Below are positions 7,255 to 16,913 of a stretch of 64,000 bases of DNA, in pieces. Source of the DNA: Myxococcales bacterium. GTDB taxonomy: Bacteria > Myxococcota > Polyangia > Nannocystales > Nannocystaceae. Within the stretch, counting starts at the first letter, position 1. Every line of letters begins with the position of its first letter. The stretch lies in assembly GCA_016793465.1 (NCBI GenBank), contig JAEUJW010000038.1, positions 186,001-250,000 of the forward strand. Direction: 5' to 3'. The translations under genes and the position numbers were made by a program. Under the pieces are notes generated by a model, which worked only from the letters and a program-made list of their open reading frames with translations, was not told where the DNA came from and did not search any database.

Positions 7255-8595
7255 ATGACTGCGAGCACTGTTTCGAGGATTCACCCTGTCACCCGGCAGG
7301 ACTTCAAGGTTGCCGATATGTCCCTGGCGGACTGGGGCCGCAAGGAGATCGGCCTGGCGGAGAAGGAGATGCCGGGGCTGATGGCGCTGCGCGCCAAGTA
7401 CGGCCAGCAAAAGCCGCTGAAGGGGGCGAAGATCGCGGGCTGCCTGCACATGACCATTCAGACGGCCGTCTTGATCGAGACGTTGATCGCGCTGGGCGCC
7501 GAGGTGCGGTGGTCGTCGTGCAACATCTTCTCGACGCAGGACCACGCGGCGGCGGCGGTCGCGGCGGCGGGCGTGCCCGTGTTCGCGTGGAAGGGCGAGA
7601 CGGAGGAGGAGTACTGGTGGTGCGTGGAGCAGACCGTGCGCTGGCCCGACGGGAGCCCGCCGAACCTGATCCTCGACGACGGCGGCGACCTGACGATCGT
7701 GTTCCACCGCCCGGAGCACGCGGCGGCGCTGGCCGGCTGCTACGGCATCAGCGAGGAGACCACGACCGGCGTGCACCGGCTGGTGCAGATGGCGGAGCGC
7801 GGCGAGCTGAAGACCGCGGCGATCAACGTCAACGATTCGGTGACCAAGTCGAAGTTCGACAACCTGTACGGCTGCCGCGAGAGCCTGGCCGACGGGATCA
7901 AGCGGGCGACCGACATCATGGTGGCCGGCAAGGTCGTGGTGGTCGCGGGCTTCGGCGACGTGGGCAAGGGCTGCGCCGAGTCGATGAAGGGGTTCGGGGC
8001 GCGGGTGCTGGTCACCGAGATCGACCCGATCTGCGCGCTGCAGGCGGCGATGGAGGGCTACCAGGTCGTGACGATGGAGGAGGCGGCGAAGGTCGGCGAC
8101 ATCTTCGTGACGGCGACCGGCTGCTGCGACGTGATCACGCTCGAGCACATGCGGCAGATGAAGGACGAGTCGATCGTCTGCAACATCGGCCACTTCGACA
8201 GCGAGATCGACGTGGCGGCGCTGATGGCCGACAAGTCGGTCAAGATGATCAACATCAAGCCGCAGGTCGACCGCTTCGTGTTCCCGGACGGGCACGCGAT
8301 CCTGCTGCTGGCCAGCGGCCGCCTGGTCAACCTGGGCTGCGCCACGGGCCACCCGAGCTTCGTGATGTCGAACAGCTTCACCAATCAGGTGCTGGCCCAG
8401 ATCTCGCTGTACACCGAGCAGGGCCGCTACGAGCGCGGCAAGGTCTACGTGCTGCCGAAGAAGCTCGACGAGGAGGTCGCGCGCCTGCACCTCGGCAAGC
8501 TGGGGGCCAAGCTGACCACGCTGACGGACAAGCAGGCCGAGTATCTCGGGGTCGGGCAGCAGGGCCCGTACAAGCCGGACCACTACCGTTACTGA
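7255..8595 (+). CDS. ahcY: Adenosylhomocysteinase
   Basis: 446 residues. Cytosolic NAD-dependent hydrolase of S-adenosylhomocysteine to homocysteine and adenosine. Family hallmarks: [49 protein letters not shown], the NAD-binding [10 protein letters not shown], and the C-terminal YKPDHYRY. Of two possible starts, ATG 7255 fits the family; an upstream frame extension adds only a non-conserved stretch. It lies 64 nt after mtnD and may share its mRNA or use its own promoter. A good intrinsic terminator follows at 8659. I looked for a SAH riboswitch in the leader and saw none. Confidence 0.97.
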   Translation: MTASTVSRIHPVTRQDFKVADMSLADWGRKEIGLAEKEMPGLMALRAKYGQQKPLKGAKIAGCLHMTIQTAVLIETLIALGAEVRWSSCNIFSTQDHAAAAVAAAGVPVFAWKGETEEEYWWCVEQTVRWPDGSPPNLILDDGGDLTIVFHRPEHAAALAGCYGISEETTTGVHRLVQMAERGELKTAAINVNDSVTKSKFDNLYGCRESLADGIKRATDIMVAGKVVVVAGFGDVGKGCAESMKGFGARVLVTEIDPICALQAAMEGYQVVTMEEAAKVGDIFVTATGCCDVITLEHMRQMKDESIVCNIGHFDSEIDVAALMADKSVKMINIKPQVDRFVFPDGHAILLLASGRLVNLGCATGHPSFVMSNSFTNQVLAQISLYTEQGRYERGKVYVLPKKLDEEVARLHLGKLGAKLTTLTDKQAEYLGVGQQGPYKPDHYRY

Positions 8596-9002
8596 GCCGG
8601 TGTCCGGGTCGACCGGGCAACATCGGTCGTACGTCCGAAAGCGGACACGAGTGAATGACGAGAGGCGGCCTGGCGGGCCGTCTCTCGTTTTCGCGCGCGT
8701 GCTTGTGGAGGTCTTCTGATCAGGGCTGGAGGTCCGATCAGGCCCGATCGGCCGCGGCCAGCACTCGGGGTGACGATTCGCTGCAGGGAGATTGCCCGTG
8801 TGCCGCGGGCCTGGGCGTGGTGGCAGGATGACGCGGGGGGATGGTGGGGACGCGGAGTCCGGGCAGATGTTGGCAGTGGATCGGTCGCGGGCACTCGGAG
8901 GATTCGGGAACGGCCTTATGGCCAGGTTCTTCGCCCGCGGATAAGATTAAAAAACCTGTATCGATGGTTGACGGCGCATTTGTTTTTATGCACATTGCGA
9001 CT
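8596..9002. other. Intergenic region with terminator and AT-richer upstream stretch
   Basis: About 400 nt with no gene that I can support. It holds the ahcY terminator (8659-8691). The last 65 nt are unusually AT-rich for this genome, with TTGACG at 8968-8973 and CACATT 17 nt further on, a possible promoter for the winged-helix gene. Confidence 0.5.
8659..8691 (+). terminator. Intrinsic terminator after ahcY
   Basis: A 12-bp stem with one G-T wobble (arms 8659-8670 and 8676-8687) and a 5-nt loop is followed directly by TTTT. This is the only textbook intrinsic terminator I see in the window. Confidence 0.85.
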
Positions 9003-9515
9003 ATGTCCAAGTTCGAAGCTACTTTCCGCACCGCCGTCGCCAATGCCGAGAGGGACGTGCTGGTGGAGCAGATCCGCGCGAATCCTCAGATGAGTCTCGG
9101 TGAGCTCGGCAAGCTGGCGACCGGCGAGCTGAGCGGCCTGCTGCGAAGCATCACCGTGGGCGACCTGATGGGCGGCGGGGGCGACGGGGCGGAGGCGCCG
9201 GTCCGCAAGGCGCGTGGCGGTCGAAAGGCCCGCCAGGGCGCAGGGGGGGGCAAGCGCGGCGGCAAGCCGGGGCGCAAGGCCAAGGCGCCGGCGGCCGACG
9301 CGGTCGACACGCGGACGGCGGAGGGGCGGGGTGCGTACGACCAGAGCGTGCTGGCGGCGCTGAAGGCGGCGCCGGGTCCGCAATCGGCGTCTGACCTGAC
9401 GTCGAAGGTCGGTGGTTCGCCGCTGCAGATCCGGACCGCCCTGGCGCGGCTGATCGAGGCCGGCAGCGTGAATTGGTCGGGTCGCGCTCGCGGCACGCGA
9501 TACACCGCCAAGTGA
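9003..9515 (+). CDS. Putative DNA-binding protein with Gly/Lys/Arg-rich linker and winged helix
   Basis: 170 residues. The N-terminal 55 are helical (SLGELGKLATGELSGLLRS resembles a small helix-turn-helix). A strongly basic Gly/Lys/Arg linker follows at about 65-97 (GRKARQGAGGGKRGGKPGRK), like nucleoid-protein tails. The C-terminal 60 resemble a winged helix of the kind in which SASDLTSKVGGSPLQIRTAL is the recognition region and a GTRYT wing ends the protein. It is probably a chromatin-associated or regulatory protein. ATG 9003 is preferred over upstream in-frame starts because conservation-like sequence starts at MSKFEATF. Confidence 0.7.
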   Translation: MSKFEATFRTAVANAERDVLVEQIRANPQMSLGELGKLATGELSGLLRSITVGDLMGGGGDGAEAPVRKARGGRKARQGAGGGKRGGKPGRKAKAPAADAVDTRTAEGRGAYDQSVLAALKAAPGPQSASDLTSKVGGSPLQIRTALARLIEAGSVNWSGRARGTRYTAK

Positions 9516-9767
9516 GCGGCGCGCGTTCTCGACCGCGGACGAATGACCGCGGACATTTCGTGGTATGTCGATAGGAGCTCCCGCGGTCGGGGATGCGTAT
9601 TACCCGGGGCCTCGTGTCGCGGGCCCGGGGCTGACGAAGACCAGGTAATCCGCGAGCTGAAGCCGAGTGGTTGCGAATGGGGGCAGGCGACGCCGCGCCT
9701 CAACTCACGCACGGGCGGCCGGGCGAGCTTCTCCGGGGTGTTCGGTGCTGTGATACGCAAGGCGCCG

Positions 9768-11771
9768 ATGCGAGCCGACCAGCCCCCGCGTGATATCTCC
9801 GCTCCTTTGTTGGCGAAATTCGTCGACACGATCAAGACGCTGGCCATCGACGCCGTGCAGAAGGCCAACTCCGGCCACCCGGGCATGCCGATGGGGGCGG
9901 CGGCGATGGGGGCGGTGCTTTGGGGGCAGTTCCTGGTCCACGACCCGAAGGCGCCGCAATGGCCGGACCGCGACCGGTTCGTGCTGAGCGCCGGTCACGG
10001 GTCGATGCTGCTGTACGCGCTGCTGCACCTGACCGGATACGACCTGCCGATGGCGGAGCTGCAGCGGTTTCGCCAGTGGGATTCGAAGACGCCGGGGCAC
10101 CCGGAGCACGGGCACACGGTCGGGGTCGAGGTGACGACCGGTCCGCTGGGCACGGGGTTCGCGGCGGGGGTCGGGATGGCGCTGGCGGAGCGCTTCCTGG
10201 CGGCGACGTACAACCGGCCGGGGCACGAGGTGGTCGACCACTGGACGTACGGCATCTGCAGCGACGGCGACCTGATGGAGGGCGTGGCGTCGGAGGCCGC
10301 GAGCCTGGCGGGGCACCTCGGGCTCGGCAAGCTGGTGTACCTGTACGACGACAACAAGATCTCGATCGACGGCTCGACCGACCTGGCGTTCACCGAGGAC
10401 GTGGCGGCGAGGTTCGCGGCCTACGGGTGGCACGTGCAGAAGATCGACGGCCACGACGCGGCGGCGGTCGCGAAGGCGCTGGTGGCCGCCCGCGCGGACG
10501 CGCGTCCGAGCCTGGTGTGCTGCCGGACGACGATCGCGCACGGGAGCCCGAACAAGGCCGGCTCGCACGGGGCGCACGGGTCGCCGCTCGGCGACGCGGA
10601 GGTCGCGGCGACCAAGAAAGCGATGAGCTGGAAGGAGGAGGCGTTCCACGTGCCCGCGGAGGTGCGGGAGGCGCTGGACGGGCAGCTCGCCGGGCACCGG
10701 GCGGCGCGGCTCGCGTGGGAGGAGCGGTTCGCCGCCTACAAGCAGGCCCACCCGGAGCTGGCGGCGCAGTTCGAGGCCCACCAGGGCGGCACGGTGCCGC
10801 AGGCGGTGCTCGACGCCATCCCGAAGTTCGCGCCGGGCGAGGCGATGGCCTCGCGCAAGGCGGGCGGCAAGGTGCTCGAGGCGCTGGTGAAGGCGCACCC
10901 GACGCTTATCGGCGGGTCGGCGGACCTGGCGGGGTCGAACGGGGTCGAGCTCAAGCTGCCGAGCCAGTCGAAGGCGCAGCCGGGCGGTCGCGTGCTGCAC
11001 TTCGGGGTGCGCGAGCACGGCATGGGCGCGGTGTGCAACGGCGTCGCCCTGCACGGCGGGGTGCGGGTGTTCGACGCGACCTTCCTGGTGTTCTCGGACT
11101 TCATGCGCGGCGCGATGCGGCTGTCGGCGCTGATGAAGGCGCCGGTGGTCCACGTCTTCTCGCACGACAGCTTCTGGGTCGGCGAGGACGGGCCGACGCA
11201 CCAGCCGATCGAGCAGCTCATGAGCCTGCGGATGATCCCCGGGCTGTACGTGGTGCGCCCGGCCGACGCCAAGGAGACCGCGGCGGCGTGGCGGCTGGCG
11301 CTGCAGCGCGGGCCCGCCGAGGGGCCGACGGCGATCTTGCTGACGCGCCAGGACCTGCCGACGATGGAGGAGACGCGCGAGGCGATCGACGTCGGGGCCT
11401 ACGTGCTGTGGCAGCCGGAGGGGGACGGCAACCTCGACGGCATGCTGCTGGCGACCGGGTCCGAGGTGTCGCTGGCGCTGACGGCGGCGAAGACCCTGCT
11501 GGCCAACCACGGGCGGCGCGTGCGTGTGGTCTCGATGCCGTGCTGGGAGGCGTTCATGGCCCAGCCGCAGGCGTATCGCGACGAGGTGCTGCCGCCGGGG
11601 CTGACGCGCAGGCTGTCGGTGGAGGCGGGGACGACGTTCGGGTGGAGCCGGTTCGCGGCGCACAGCCATGGGATCGACCACTACGGGGCGTCGGCGCCGG
11701 GCAAGCTGCTGGCGGAGAAATTCGGGTTCACGCCGGCGGCGCTGGTCCAGCAGTATCTGGCGCTGGCGTAG
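9768..11771 (+). CDS. tkt: Transketolase
   Basis: 667 residues, the usual size. Thiamine-diphosphate enzyme of the pentose phosphate pathway, moving two-carbon units between sugar phosphates. Motifs: [34 protein letters not shown], the TPP/Mg motif [18 protein letters not shown]...[23 protein letters not shown], and in the pyrimidine domain [17 protein letters not shown] and [22 protein letters not shown] 9768 gives the expected N-terminus; longer forms add unconserved sequence. It is flanked by unrelated genes, so probably monocistronic. Confidence 0.96.
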   Translation: MRADQPPRDISAPLLAKFVDTIKTLAIDAVQKANSGHPGMPMGAAAMGAVLWGQFLVHDPKAPQWPDRDRFVLSAGHGSMLLYALLHLTGYDLPMAELQRFRQWDSKTPGHPEHGHTVGVEVTTGPLGTGFAAGVGMALAERFLAATYNRPGHEVVDHWTYGICSDGDLMEGVASEAASLAGHLGLGKLVYLYDDNKISIDGSTDLAFTEDVAARFAAYGWHVQKIDGHDAAAVAKALVAARADARPSLVCCRTTIAHGSPNKAGSHGAHGSPLGDAEVAATKKAMSWKEEAFHVPAEVREALDGQLAGHRAARLAWEERFAAYKQAHPELAAQFEAHQGGTVPQAVLDAIPKFAPGEAMASRKAGGKVLEALVKAHPTLIGGSADLAGSNGVELKLPSQSKAQPGGRVLHFGVREHGMGAVCNGVALHGGVRVFDATFLVFSDFMRGAMRLSALMKAPVVHVFSHDSFWVGEDGPTHQPIEQLMSLRMIPGLYVVRPADAKETAAAWRLALQRGPAEGPTAILLTRQDLPTMEETREAIDVGAYVLWQPEGDGNLDGMLLATGSEVSLALTAAKTLLANHGRRVRVVSMPCWEAFMAQPQAYRDEVLPPGLTRRLSVEAGTTFGWSRFAAHSHGIDHYGASAPGKLLAEKFGFTPAALVQQYLALA

Positions 11772-12044
11772 CGGACGGCTGACCGCAGAAGCGGCGGCGA
11801 GGGCGGCGTGGCGGGCTACAGGGCGTGTGGCCGGTCACGCCCCGGAACAGTGTCCGAAGCGGCGCGATAGGGGTCGCTGTGGCATGCTCCGCGCCCGTCG
11901 ACCGGGTCTGCCCCGGGTTTTCTATTTTGCCAGAAGACCCGTAGCACCGGCGGCAGCACCGAATCGGGGCACTTCGCAGGCGCCGATTCTTCAACGGCCC
12001 GCAGGGGCCAGCAACGACACAGGCGAAAGCAAGCAGACACTACC
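11772..12044. other. Intergenic region before EF-G
   Basis: 273 nt. It contains a short AT-richer patch (TTTTCTATTTTGCC near 11919-11932). No ribosome-binding sequence is obvious immediately before the ATG at 12045. No gene seen. Confidence 0.4.
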
Positions 12045-14141
12045 ATGGAACTCGCAAAGGTCCGCAACATCGGGATCTCCGCGCACATCGACTCGGGCAA
12101 GACGACCCTGTCGGAGCGCATCCTGTTCTACGCAGGGCGCATCCACAAGATCGAGGAGGTCAAGGGCAAGTCGGGCGTGGGCGCCACCATGGACTCGATG
12201 GATCTCGAGCGCGAGAAGGGCATCACGATCCAGTCGGCCGCCACGTTCCTGACGTGGAAGGACTGCTTCATCAACCTGATCGACACGCCCGGGCACGTCG
12301 ACTTCACCATCGAGGTGGAGCGCGCGCTGAGCGTGCTCGACGGGGCGATCCTCGTGCTGTGCTCGGTCGCGGGCGTGCAGTCGCAGTCGATCACGGTCGA
12401 CCGGCAGATGCGGCGCTACAAGGTGCCGCGCCTCGCGTTCATCAACAAGATGGACCGCGCCGGCGCCGACGCGTTCAAGGTGACCAAGCAGCTGCGCGAG
12501 AAGCTGCACCACAACGCCGTGCTGGTGACCTACCCGATCGGCGCGGAGGACCGCTTCGAGGGCGTCATCGACCTCATCGGTCGTGAGGCGCTGTACTTCG
12601 ACGGCGACAACGGCGAGCACGTGCGCAAGGAGCCGGTGCCGGACAGCTACAAGGACGCGGTCGAGGAGTACCGCCTGAAGCTGGTCGAGGCGCTCGGCGA
12701 CTTCGACGACTCCATCATGGAGCAGTTCCTCGAGGGCGAGGGCGCGGGCGTCACGGCCGAGCAGATCTGGCCGGTGCTGCGCAAGGCGACGCTGTCGCTG
12801 AAGATGACCCCGGTGTTCGTGGGCTCGGCCTTCAAGAACAAGGGCGTGCAGCACCTGCTCGACGGCGTCAACGCGCTGCTCCCGAGCCCGCTCGAGGCCA
12901 ACAACGTGGCGTTCGAGCTGAAGGGCGGCAAGGAGATCGAGACGCCGCTCGTCAGCGACGACACCAAGCCGCTGTGCGCGCTGGCGTTCAAGCTCGAGGA
13001 CGGCAAGTACGGGCAGCTGACGTACATCCGCACCTACCAGGGCAAGATCTCGAAGGGCGACTCGATCTTCAACACCCGCACGGGCAAGAAGAGCAAAGTC
13101 GGCCGGCTCGTGCGCATGCACGCCGACGAGATGCAGGACATCGAGGAGGTCGGCGCGGGTCACATCGCGGCGCTGTTCGGCATCGACTGCGCGTCGGGCG
13201 ACACCTTCCAGAACGGCGACACCGTCTACTCGATGCGCTCGATGTTCGTGCCGGCGCCGGTCATCAGCTACGCGGTGACCCCGACCAAGAAGGACTCGCT
13301 GCAGAACTTCTCGAAGGCGCTCAACCGCTTCTCCAAGGAGGACCCGACCTTCCGCGTGCACCGCGACGAGGAGTCGGGCGAGACGATCATCCAGGGCATG
13401 GGTGAGCTGCACCTCGACATCTACATCGAGCGCATGAAGCGCGAGTATCAGGTCGAGACGACCGTCGGCGAGCCGCAGGTGGCGTACCGCGAGACCGTGA
13501 CCCGCGAGGTCGACTACTCGTACACCCACAAGAAGCAGACCGGCGGCTCGGGCCAGTACGCCAAGCTGGCGGGCGTGATGCGCCCGATCCCGGAGGACGC
13601 GGAGGAGAAGATCTACCGGTTCGTCGACAACGTGGTCGGCGGCAAGATCCCGCGCGAGTACATCCCGTCGTGCGACAACGGGTTCCGCCAGGCGCTGGAC
13701 CGCGGCGTGCTGATCGGCTTCCCGGTGGTCGGCGTCGAGATGGAGGTCAACGACGGTGCGGCCCACGCGGTCGACTCGAGCGACATGGCGTTCCAGATCG
13801 CCGCGCGCGCGGCCTTCAAGGAGACCATGCCGAAGGCGGGGCCGGTCGTGCTCGAGCCGATCATGAAGGTCTCGGTCGAGACGCCGGAGGAGTTCCAGGG
13901 CGCCATCCAGGGCGGCCTGGTCCGTCGCCGCGGCAACATCATCGACTCGTCGAGCAGCCTGGGCCAGTCGGTCATCGACGCCCACGTGCCGCTGGCCACC
14001 ATGTTCGGTTATTCGACCGAGCTGCGGTCGAGCTCGCAGGGCAAGGCCGAGTACACCATGGAGTTCGCCAAGTACGAGCCGGTGCCGCGCAACATCCAGG
14101 ACGAGCTGGTCAAGAAGTACGCCGGCAACCGCAAGGGCTGA
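12045..14141 (+). CDS. fusA: Elongation factor G, mitochondrial EFG1/spdEFG1-like type
   Basis: 698 residues, full length. GTPase that drives translocation of tRNA and mRNA on the ribosome. G motifs: AHIDSGKTT (13-21), DTPGHVDF and NKMDRAGAD. The P-loop has Ser where most bacterial EF-G have Ala (AHIDAGKTT). That change, with [21 protein letters not shown] and [16 protein letters not shown], resembles mitochondrial EFG1 and the spirochaete/planctomycete/delta paralogue spdEFG1 (from memory of that literature). It stands alone, not in a str operon with rpsL, rpsG and tuf. A strong hairpin follows. A second, conventional EF-G elsewhere is likely but not shown. Confidence 0.93.
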   Translation: MELAKVRNIGISAHIDSGKTTLSERILFYAGRIHKIEEVKGKSGVGATMDSMDLEREKGITIQSAATFLTWKDCFINLIDTPGHVDFTIEVERALSVLDGAILVLCSVAGVQSQSITVDRQMRRYKVPRLAFINKMDRAGADAFKVTKQLREKLHHNAVLVTYPIGAEDRFEGVIDLIGREALYFDGDNGEHVRKEPVPDSYKDAVEEYRLKLVEALGDFDDSIMEQFLEGEGAGVTAEQIWPVLRKATLSLKMTPVFVGSAFKNKGVQHLLDGVNALLPSPLEANNVAFELKGGKEIETPLVSDDTKPLCALAFKLEDGKYGQLTYIRTYQGKISKGDSIFNTRTGKKSKVGRLVRMHADEMQDIEEVGAGHIAALFGIDCASGDTFQNGDTVYSMRSMFVPAPVISYAVTPTKKDSLQNFSKALNRFSKEDPTFRVHRDEESGETIIQGMGELHLDIYIERMKREYQVETTVGEPQVAYRETVTREVDYSYTHKKQTGGSGQYAKLAGVMRPIPEDAEEKIYRFVDNVVGGKIPREYIPSCDNGFRQALDRGVLIGFPVVGVEMEVNDGAAHAVDSSDMAFQIAARAAFKETMPKAGPVVLEPIMKVSVETPEEFQGAIQGGLVRRRGNIIDSSSSLGQSVIDAHVPLATMFGYSTELRSSSQGKAEYTMEFAKYEPVPRNIQDELVKKYAGNRKG

Positions 14142-14162
14142 GCGGCCTTTGACGGCGTGAAC

Positions 14163-14196
14163 GAGGCAGGCCGCGAGACACCTCGCGGCCTGTCTC
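14163..14196 (+). terminator. Hairpin after fusA, probable terminator
   Basis: Arms 14163-14177 and 14182-14196 pair over 15 bp with one G-T wobble and an ACAC loop. Only ATTC follows, not a T-run, so termination is likely but not textbook. It lies between the convergent fusA and ligase-like genes. Confidence 0.6.
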
Positions 14197-14221
14197 ATTC
14201 GGTGGGGTCGAGCGGCTGGCG

Positions 14222-16828
14222 TCAGGGGGACTCGGCGAGCTGCTGCTTGTAGGCGTTGCGGCGCTGGAGGGCGGCGCGGTCGCCGGGGCGGGCGGCCAGG
14301 CGCGGGAGCAGCTCGCGGGCGCGGGCGCGGGACTCGCGGGTGCCGTCGCGGAGGAACGACTCGACGAGGGCGTCCTCGAGGAGGGCGAGCTCGGCTGGAT
14401 CGGTGATGCGGCCCTCGCGGAGGGTCTCCTCGAGCACGGACTGGATCTCCCGCTCGCGCGGGACGCCGAAGGCGCGCAGGGCCTGGACGTGGAGCAGGGT
14501 GCTGGTCACGTCGCTGGGCGCGAGCTGGCGCAGCAGCGTGGTGTGGTAGCGGGCCAGCGTGGGGTTCTGCATGTCGAGGGCGATGCGGACTTGCAGGCGC
14601 AGCACCTCGGGCTCGTAGCCGTCGACCTGGTTGCGGGCGGCGGCGAGGATCGCCGCGTAGGCGGGGTCGGCGGGGATGAGGGACTCCATGACGAGCGTCC
14701 ACGGGGCCAGCGCGGTCGGCATGTAGGTCGCGAGCTCCTCGGCGTTGGGGTAGCGCTGGCGCAGGGCGCGGGCGACGGGCTGCGGGAGCGGCTTGCGCAC
14801 GACGGCGAGCATGCGCGCGAGGGCGGCGGCGCCGGCGTCGTCGTGGCCGAGGGCGTGCTCGGCGTTGGTGAGCAGCCACCACGGGTCGGCGGCGTCGGGG
14901 TGGAGGCGAGCGGCGACGAGGGCGCGGGCGCGGGTCGACTCCCAGTCGGCGGCCTCGGCGGCCTGATAGGCGAGGGCGGTGTGGAGGTCGCCGTCGAGCG
15001 GGCGCATGCGCAGGTCGGAGGGCCGGCTCTGGGCTGTCCGTTCGGACAGGTCGCCCCGCGGGCGGCGCTGCCAGGTGTGGGGGAACGACCAGGCGGCGAG
15101 CACGGTGGCGCCGACGAGCAGCAGGCCGACGAGGCCGGCGGCGCGCGGGGTCCAGCGGACGATCTGCTGGCGCTCGGACAGCGAGCCGGCGAGCGCGCAC
15201 AGCGGCGCGGCGACGCCGAGGAACTCGAGGCTGAAGTCGCCGAGGCTGTGGATCGCGAGGGCGAGCGGGCCGCACAGGGCGATGCGGCGGGGCCGACCGT
15301 GGCGTCCGCCGCTGCTGTAGACGGCGGCGATCCACCACCACAGCAGGCCGAGGCCGATGAGCGCGCCGCCGGCGGGGCCCCACTCGACGATCATGGCGAC
15401 GGGGGACGACTCGAGGTGGGTGTGCACGACGCCGGCGGGGCGGCTGTCGATCGCCGGGAACAGGTCGATGAAGGCGCCGCGGCCGATGCCGACGACCGGC
15501 GAGAGCGGGATGAGGTCGACGGCCTCGCGGGCGACGCGGAACTTGGTCTCGACGCCGGGGTCGGCGCTCTGGCTGAGGGTGGCGAGCTCGGTCCAGGCCC
15601 CGCTGTTGCGCGCGACGAACACGCCGACGGCGGCGAAGCCGGCGAGCAGGGCGAGGCGGCGCCACCACAGCGAGCGGTCCTTGTCGGGGTAGCGCCAGGC
15701 CAGCCAGAGGGCGATGGGGGTGACGAACACGAGGGAGGTCATGGCCCCGCGCGACAGCGAGAGCACGAGGGCGACGCCCTGCACGCCGACGGCGGCGAGG
15801 GCGACGAGGCTGCGCTCGCGCGACTTGCTGGCGCGGGTCGGCTCGGTCGCCTGCTGGGCGGCCATGCGGTGGTAGACGGCGAGCGCGGCGGCGCTGAAGA
15901 TGCCGAGCAGGAACAGGCCGGACTGGTGGTTGGCGTTGACGAAGCTGGTGAGCAGGTGGACGGTGCCGGCGGGGTCGACGTCGGCGGGGCGGTAGAAGCC
16001 GTAGATCTGGCGCACGCCGAAGCCGGCCTGGATGAGGCCGAGCAGGGCGACGGCGCTGCCGAGGCCGGCGACGATGGTGGCGCTGACCCGCCACGACAGC
16101 TGGGCGGCGGCGATGAACAGAGCGGTCAGGCCGAGCAGGCGCGCGGCCTCGAGGGCGCTGTCCCCTGGGACAGGTGAGAGGCCGGGCCAGGCCGTCACGC
16201 CGCTGCCCGCGAGCGCGGCCGTCGTCATGTCGGCGAGGTCGGGGGCGAGCCAGACGCGCAGGGCCTCGGGCAGCGGGACCCACTGCAGGAAGGTGAGCAG
16301 GGCCGCGAAGCCGCCGATCGCGGCGCCGTAGGGCACGCGCAGGCGATCGGGCGTGCGCGTGCACAGGCGCAGCCACAGCAGCAGGACGACGGTGAGGAAC
16401 ACGGGCACGACCACGGCCGGCACGCCGCCGAGCCACAGCGCGGGGCCGCAGACGGCGACGCCGAGGAGGATGCGGGCCCACGGGGTCTGGGCCGGGCGGT
16501 CGCGGGTGGTCGAGCTGGCGGCGGCGTCGGGGTCGTCGGGGGTCAGCGGCAGCGACTTGGCGGCGGGCAGGTGCGTCGAGCCGCGGCGGTGGACCACGAC
16601 CGAGGGCCTGCTGCCGCGCGGGGGGATCGGCTGGGGGATGTCGGACGACGCGGCGGACGTCGCGGCCACGCCGTTCGCGGTCGACGATGTCGATGAGGTC
16701 GTCGCGGTCGAAGAAGTCGCGACAGAGGATGGGGTCGCGACTTGCTCGGGTGGGTCGGCGGACGCGGGCTGTGGCTCGCGGGCCGGTGGTTCGGCCGGCG
16801 CTGACCGGGGGGGCGTGTCCGCTGCCAT
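14222..16828 (-). CDS. O-antigen ligase/Wzy-like polytopic membrane protein with TPR-like tail
   Basis: 868 residues. An N-terminal Pro/Ser/Thr-rich cytoplasmic region (about 1-115) precedes about ten to twelve hydrophobic helices (about 118-570). The stretch LTSFVNANHQSGLFLLGIF followed by LSLSRGAM and GIGRGAFIDLFP is typical of the Wzy_C/O-antigen ligase family (the NxNH and SRGA motifs). The C-terminal 270 residues form TPR-like helices. Such proteins polymerise or transfer surface polysaccharide at the periplasmic face. It follows the Wzc-like gene by 85 nt on the same strand, so they are probably one operon. Two copies of the CTGTCC-N4-GGACAG palindrome lie inside the gene. Confidence 0.85.
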   Translation of the reverse strand: MAADTPPRSAPAEPPAREPQPASADPPEQVATPSSVATSSTATTSSTSSTANGVAATSAASSDIPQPIPPRGSRPSVVVHRRGSTHLPAAKSLPLTPDDPDAAASSTTRDRPAQTPWARILLGVAVCGPALWLGGVPAVVVPVFLTVVLLLWLRLCTRTPDRLRVPYGAAIGGFAALLTFLQWVPLPEALRVWLAPDLADMTTAALAGSGVTAWPGLSPVPGDSALEAARLLGLTALFIAAAQLSWRVSATIVAGLGSAVALLGLIQAGFGVRQIYGFYRPADVDPAGTVHLLTSFVNANHQSGLFLLGIFSAAALAVYHRMAAQQATEPTRASKSRERSLVALAAVGVQGVALVLSLSRGAMTSLVFVTPIALWLAWRYPDKDRSLWWRRLALLAGFAAVGVFVARNSGAWTELATLSQSADPGVETKFRVAREAVDLIPLSPVVGIGRGAFIDLFPAIDSRPAGVVHTHLESSPVAMIVEWGPAGGALIGLGLLWWWIAAVYSSGGRHGRPRRIALCGPLALAIHSLGDFSLEFLGVAAPLCALAGSLSERQQIVRWTPRAAGLVGLLLVGATVLAAWSFPHTWQRRPRGDLSERTAQSRPSDLRMRPLDGDLHTALAYQAAEAADWESTRARALVAARLHPDAADPWWLLTNAEHALGHDDAGAAALARMLAVVRKPLPQPVARALRQRYPNAEELATYMPTALAPWTLVMESLIPADPAYAAILAAARNQVDGYEPEVLRLQVRIALDMQNPTLARYHTTLLRQLAPSDVTSTLLHVQALRAFGVPREREIQSVLEETLREGRITDPAELALLEDALVESFLRDGTRESRARARELLPRLAARPGDRAALQRRNAYKQQLAESP
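15034..15049. repeat. CTGTCC-N4-GGACAG palindrome, coding
   Basis: Exact copy with spacer GTTC, inside the ligase-like gene, where it encodes part of DLSERTA. Confidence 0.85.
16158..16173. repeat. CTGTCC-N4-GGACAG palindrome, coding
   Basis: Exact copy with spacer CCTG, in the same gene but a different reading frame (SPVPGDSA). Confidence 0.85.
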
Positions 16829-16913
16829 GGGGGGTGCAACGCGCGTCGGGGGTGCCGGGCCCTTGCTGGAGGAGGGGCAGGTCCGAGGCGGGAGGGAGGG
16901 CTAGGAGGGGCTT

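Noticed and set aside
11991..16481. Very long open frames on the strand opposite to real genes (here, and at 19337-22231, 22206-26081 and 30106-33396)
   Set aside because: They are Arg/Gly/Ala/Pro-rich shadows produced by high GC at third positions. The opposite strand encodes proteins with clear family motifs.
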